DNA from: CAZWVM01 sp964637705
Lineage (GTDB): Bacteria; UBA8481
Length of the DNA stretch: 7,604 bases
Assembly: GCA_964637705.1 (NCBI GenBank)
Contig: CAZWVM010000174.1
Location: 1-7,604, forward strand
Direction: 5' to 3'
Part shown: in pieces, positions 6,585 through 7,604 of the stretch
Layout of the letters: each line of letters opens with the position of its first letter
Position numbering within the stretch: the stretch's first letter is position 1
Made by a program: the position numbers and the translations under genes
Notes under the pieces: generated by a model
What the model saw: only the letters and a program-made list of their open reading frames with translations
The model's database searches: none
What the model was told of the DNA's origin: nothing

Positions 6585-7363
6585 CGGCGCGCAGCCGCGC
6601 CCCGTCCGTGCGCCTCGACCAGCTCCTCGTCGAACGCGGTTTCTGCGCCTCGCGCGCCCGCGCGCTGGCCCTCATCATGGCGGGACGCGTGCGCATCGAG
6701 GGCCGCGACCGACTCAAGGCCGGAATGCTCGTGCCGGCCGACGCCCCTCTCGCGGTGACCGAGGTCTCCCCCTGGGTCGGTCGCGGCGGGGAAAAACTCG
6801 CCGGCGTCCTCTCGGCATGGGGACGGGAAGGACGGCTCTCCGGAACCTGGCTCGACTGCGGGGCCTCGACCGGTGGTTTCACCCAGGTCCTTCTCCACAA
6901 CGGCGCGGAGCACGTCTTCGCCATGGACGTCGGCCACGGCCAGCTCGACGACTCGCTCAGGAGGGATCCGCGCGTCACGGTGATCGAGCGGTTCAACATC
7001 CGGCACATCACGAGGGGGGTCGTGCCGGTTCCTCTCTCGGGCGTGACCCTCGACCTCTCCTTCATCTCGTCGCGCCTCGTCCTGCCGTTGCTCCCCCCGT
7101 TCCTGGAACGGGGGGGACCGATCATCCTTCTCTTCAAGCCCCAGTTCGAGGCGGGCAAGGGGGAGGTCGGAAAGGGCGGGGTCATCCGGGACGAGGCCCA
7201 ACGAGAAGCGATACTCTCCGGATTCCGGGCCTGGTGCGCGGATTCGAGGTGGGAGATCCGGCGCGAGGAGCCCTCGAGCGTCACCGGCCGGGACGGAAAC
7301 CAGGAGTTCTTCCTGGAACTCCACCGCCCGGTTCCCGACCCGGGACCAGGAGACGAAGAATAA
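6581..7363 (+). CDS. tlyA: TlyA-family rRNA (cytidine-2'-O)-methyltransferase
   Basis: The 260-residue protein has an S4 RNA-binding domain (about 11-57, starting RLDQLLVERG) and an FtsJ/RrmJ-type Rossmann methyltransferase domain. The SAM-binding loop is DCGASTGGFT (92-101), followed by MDVGHGQLD (115-123). The K-D-K-E catalytic residues can be placed at Lys72 (GRGGEKLAG), Asp158 (LDLSFIS), Lys186 (LLFKPQFEAG) and Glu242 (GNQEFFLEL). Family knowledge: TlyA methylates the 2'-O of cytidines in 23S (C1920) and, in longer forms, also 16S rRNA (C1409), and its loss gives capreomycin/viomycin resistance in mycobacteria; it was first named a hemolysin. Which form this is cannot be told here. The chosen start is GTG at 6581, in the 4-bp overlap GTGA with the mog stop. 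GTG at 6608, just before RLDQ, is a second option. Translation is probably coupled to mog. The gene contains a strong internal palindrome at 7093-7115. Confidence 0.92.
   Translation: MTARSRAPSVRLDQLLVERGFCASRARALALIMAGRVRIEGRDRLKAGMLVPADAPLAVTEVSPWVGRGGEKLAGVLSAWGREGRLSGTWLDCGASTGGFTQVLLHNGAEHVFAMDVGHGQLDDSLRRDPRVTVIERFNIRHITRGVVPVPLSGVTLDLSFISSRLVLPLLPPFLERGGPIILLFKPQFEAGKGEVGKGGVIRDEAQREAILSGFRAWCADSRWEIRREEPSSVTGRDGNQEFFLELHRPVPDPGPGDEE
7093..7115. repeat. 11-bp-arm palindrome inside tlyA
   Basis: CCCCCCGTTCC (7093-7103) and GGAACGGGGGG (7105-7115) are perfect reverse complements around one base (T7104). In RNA this would be a very stable GC hairpin within the coding sequence. The codons specify residues near 171-179 (LPPFLERGG), a region before the conserved KPQFE motif. 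Part of the symmetry is allowed by proline and glycine codons. Confidence 0.9.
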
Positions 7364-7396
7364 GAGCCCAAAAAACAGGCCTTGACTAATGGGCTC
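7364..7396 (+). other. Inverted repeat directly after the tlyA stop, weak terminator candidate
   Basis: GAGCCCA (7364-7370) pairs with TGGGCTC (7390-7396), a perfect 7-bp stem beginning at the base after the tlyA stop codon. The loop is long (19 nt) and no T-run follows, so it is a poor intrinsic terminator. It could protect the mRNA 3' end. Its loop carries the -35-like TTGACT of the candidate downstream promoter. Confidence 0.35.
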
Positions 7397-7412
7397 CCCG
7401 CAACAAAATAAT
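7382..7412 (+). promoter_or_regulatory. Candidate promoter for the gene beginning at 7581
   Basis: TTGACT (7382-7387) matches the -35 consensus at 5 of 6 positions and AATAAT (7407-7412) matches the -10 at 5 of 6. The 19-nt spacer is longer than the ideal 17. Transcription would start near 7419 and give a leader of about 160 nt before the next gene. Confidence 0.45.
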
Positions 7413-7417
7413 GATGA

Positions 7418-7565
7418 GCGGGTCACGGGCTACATAACTTTCATTCCTGTGCGAACCCGACCGGCTCAAGGGCAGGCACGGACGAGAGGGTCAGGTCGGC
7501 CGGAACTCATAACGTGTTCTGAGTGAACTCTCTTTGCCAACTCGTCCAACCGCGCCCGCACAGAA
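7418..7565 (+). promoter_or_regulatory. Possible structured 5' leader of the downstream gene
   Basis: This noncoding stretch has several complementary segments. GGACGAG (7480-7486) pairs perfectly with CTCGTCC (7541-7547), extended by GGGC (7470-7473) with GCCC (7554-7557) across a 6x6 internal loop. CCGACC (7457-7462) pairs with GGTCGG (7494-7499), and CCGGC (7461-7465) with GCCGG (7499-7503). A small hairpin ACTCA/TGAGT (7505-7509, 7520-7524) sits inside. The first two pairings cross, so they cannot both form in a simple nested fold. It matches no riboswitch family that I recognise. A random GC-rich sequence also yields such stems, so this is tentative. Confidence 0.25.
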
Positions 7566-7580
7566 AGGGGACGGGGTGAA

Positions 7581-7604
7581 GTGAGCGTGAAGAAGAAGGC
7601 CAAG
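7581..7604 (+). CDS. Start of a lysine-rich protein (cut by right edge)
   Basis: Eight codons are visible from GTG at 7581, reading (M)SVKKKAK. AGGGGA (7566-7571) lies 9 nt upstream as a ribosome site. An in-frame GTG at 7587 is an alternative start, and GGGGTGA (7573-7579) lies 7 nt before it, so the start is ambiguous. The basic tail would suit a nucleic-acid-binding protein, but eight residues are too few to name a family. Same strand as tlyA, 217 bp downstream, with its own promoter-like element. Confidence 0.5.

Noticed and set aside
3503..7363. Very long plus-strand open frame (1286 codons) running antisense to tamB and tamA and into tlyA
   Set aside because: Only the last 260 codons are tlyA. 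The upstream part is antisense to two well-supported genes, is arginine/alanine/proline-rich without domains, and is an expected effect of high-GC codon use.
7446..7463. tRNA T-loop-like GGGTTCG on the minus strand
   Set aside because: The flanking 5-bp T-stem does not form and no acceptor or anticodon arms are present.
7489..7505. SRP-RNA-like string GGTCAGGTC followed by GGAA
   Set aside because: The diagnostic GGAAGGAAGCAGCC tetraloop region of SRP RNA is absent and the flanks do not pair as required.

Overview
The window is high-GC bacterial DNA with dense, tightly packed genes. An outer-membrane Omp85-family assembly factor (TamA) with its inner-membrane partner (TamB) points to a Gram-negative (diderm) organism. 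I cannot place it in a phylum from sequence alone. Gene order and the HNH family are compatible with several GC-rich diderm phyla, such as Myxococcota-like, Acidobacteriota-like or uncultured lineages.

Layout. On the minus strand, read right to left: tamA (5962-4139) and tamB (4149-679) overlap by 11 bp and form an operon. A 396-bp gap follows, then the start of an HNH-endonuclease-family gene (282-1) that runs off the left edge. On the plus strand: a MoaB/Mog-family molybdopterin gene (6060-6584) overlaps by 4 bp with a tlyA-type rRNA 2'-O-methyltransferase gene (6581-7363). A 217-bp gap follows, then the first codons of a lysine-rich protein (7581 to the right edge). The tamAB and mog-tlyA units diverge from a 97-bp region (5963-6059) that holds two clean inverted repeats.

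How the genes work together. TamA and TamB form one envelope machine that connects inner and outer membranes and supports outer-membrane protein insertion and/or lipid transport. Mog and TlyA are translationally coupled but have no obvious shared pathway; one concerns molybdenum cofactor and the other ribosome methylation. The HNH gene looks independent and has its own candidate promoter.

What is unusual. The coding genes look ordinary, and I see no convincing new multi-gene system. The interest lies in the noncoding DNA. The 283-678 gap has an AT-rich island, a minus-strand promoter-like element followed at once by a 58-nt imperfect hairpin with a U-rich tail (a possible short terminated RNA or attenuator), and an adjoining 19-bp tandem repeat. 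The tamA/mog divergent region has a 17-bp palindrome and a 7-bp stem-loop. The gap after tlyA has a promoter-like element and a leader with competing stems. Two genes (HNH and mog) have -10-like boxes so close to the start codon that their transcripts may be nearly leaderless. tlyA contains an 11-bp-arm palindrome and tamB a G9 tract, both inside the coding sequence.
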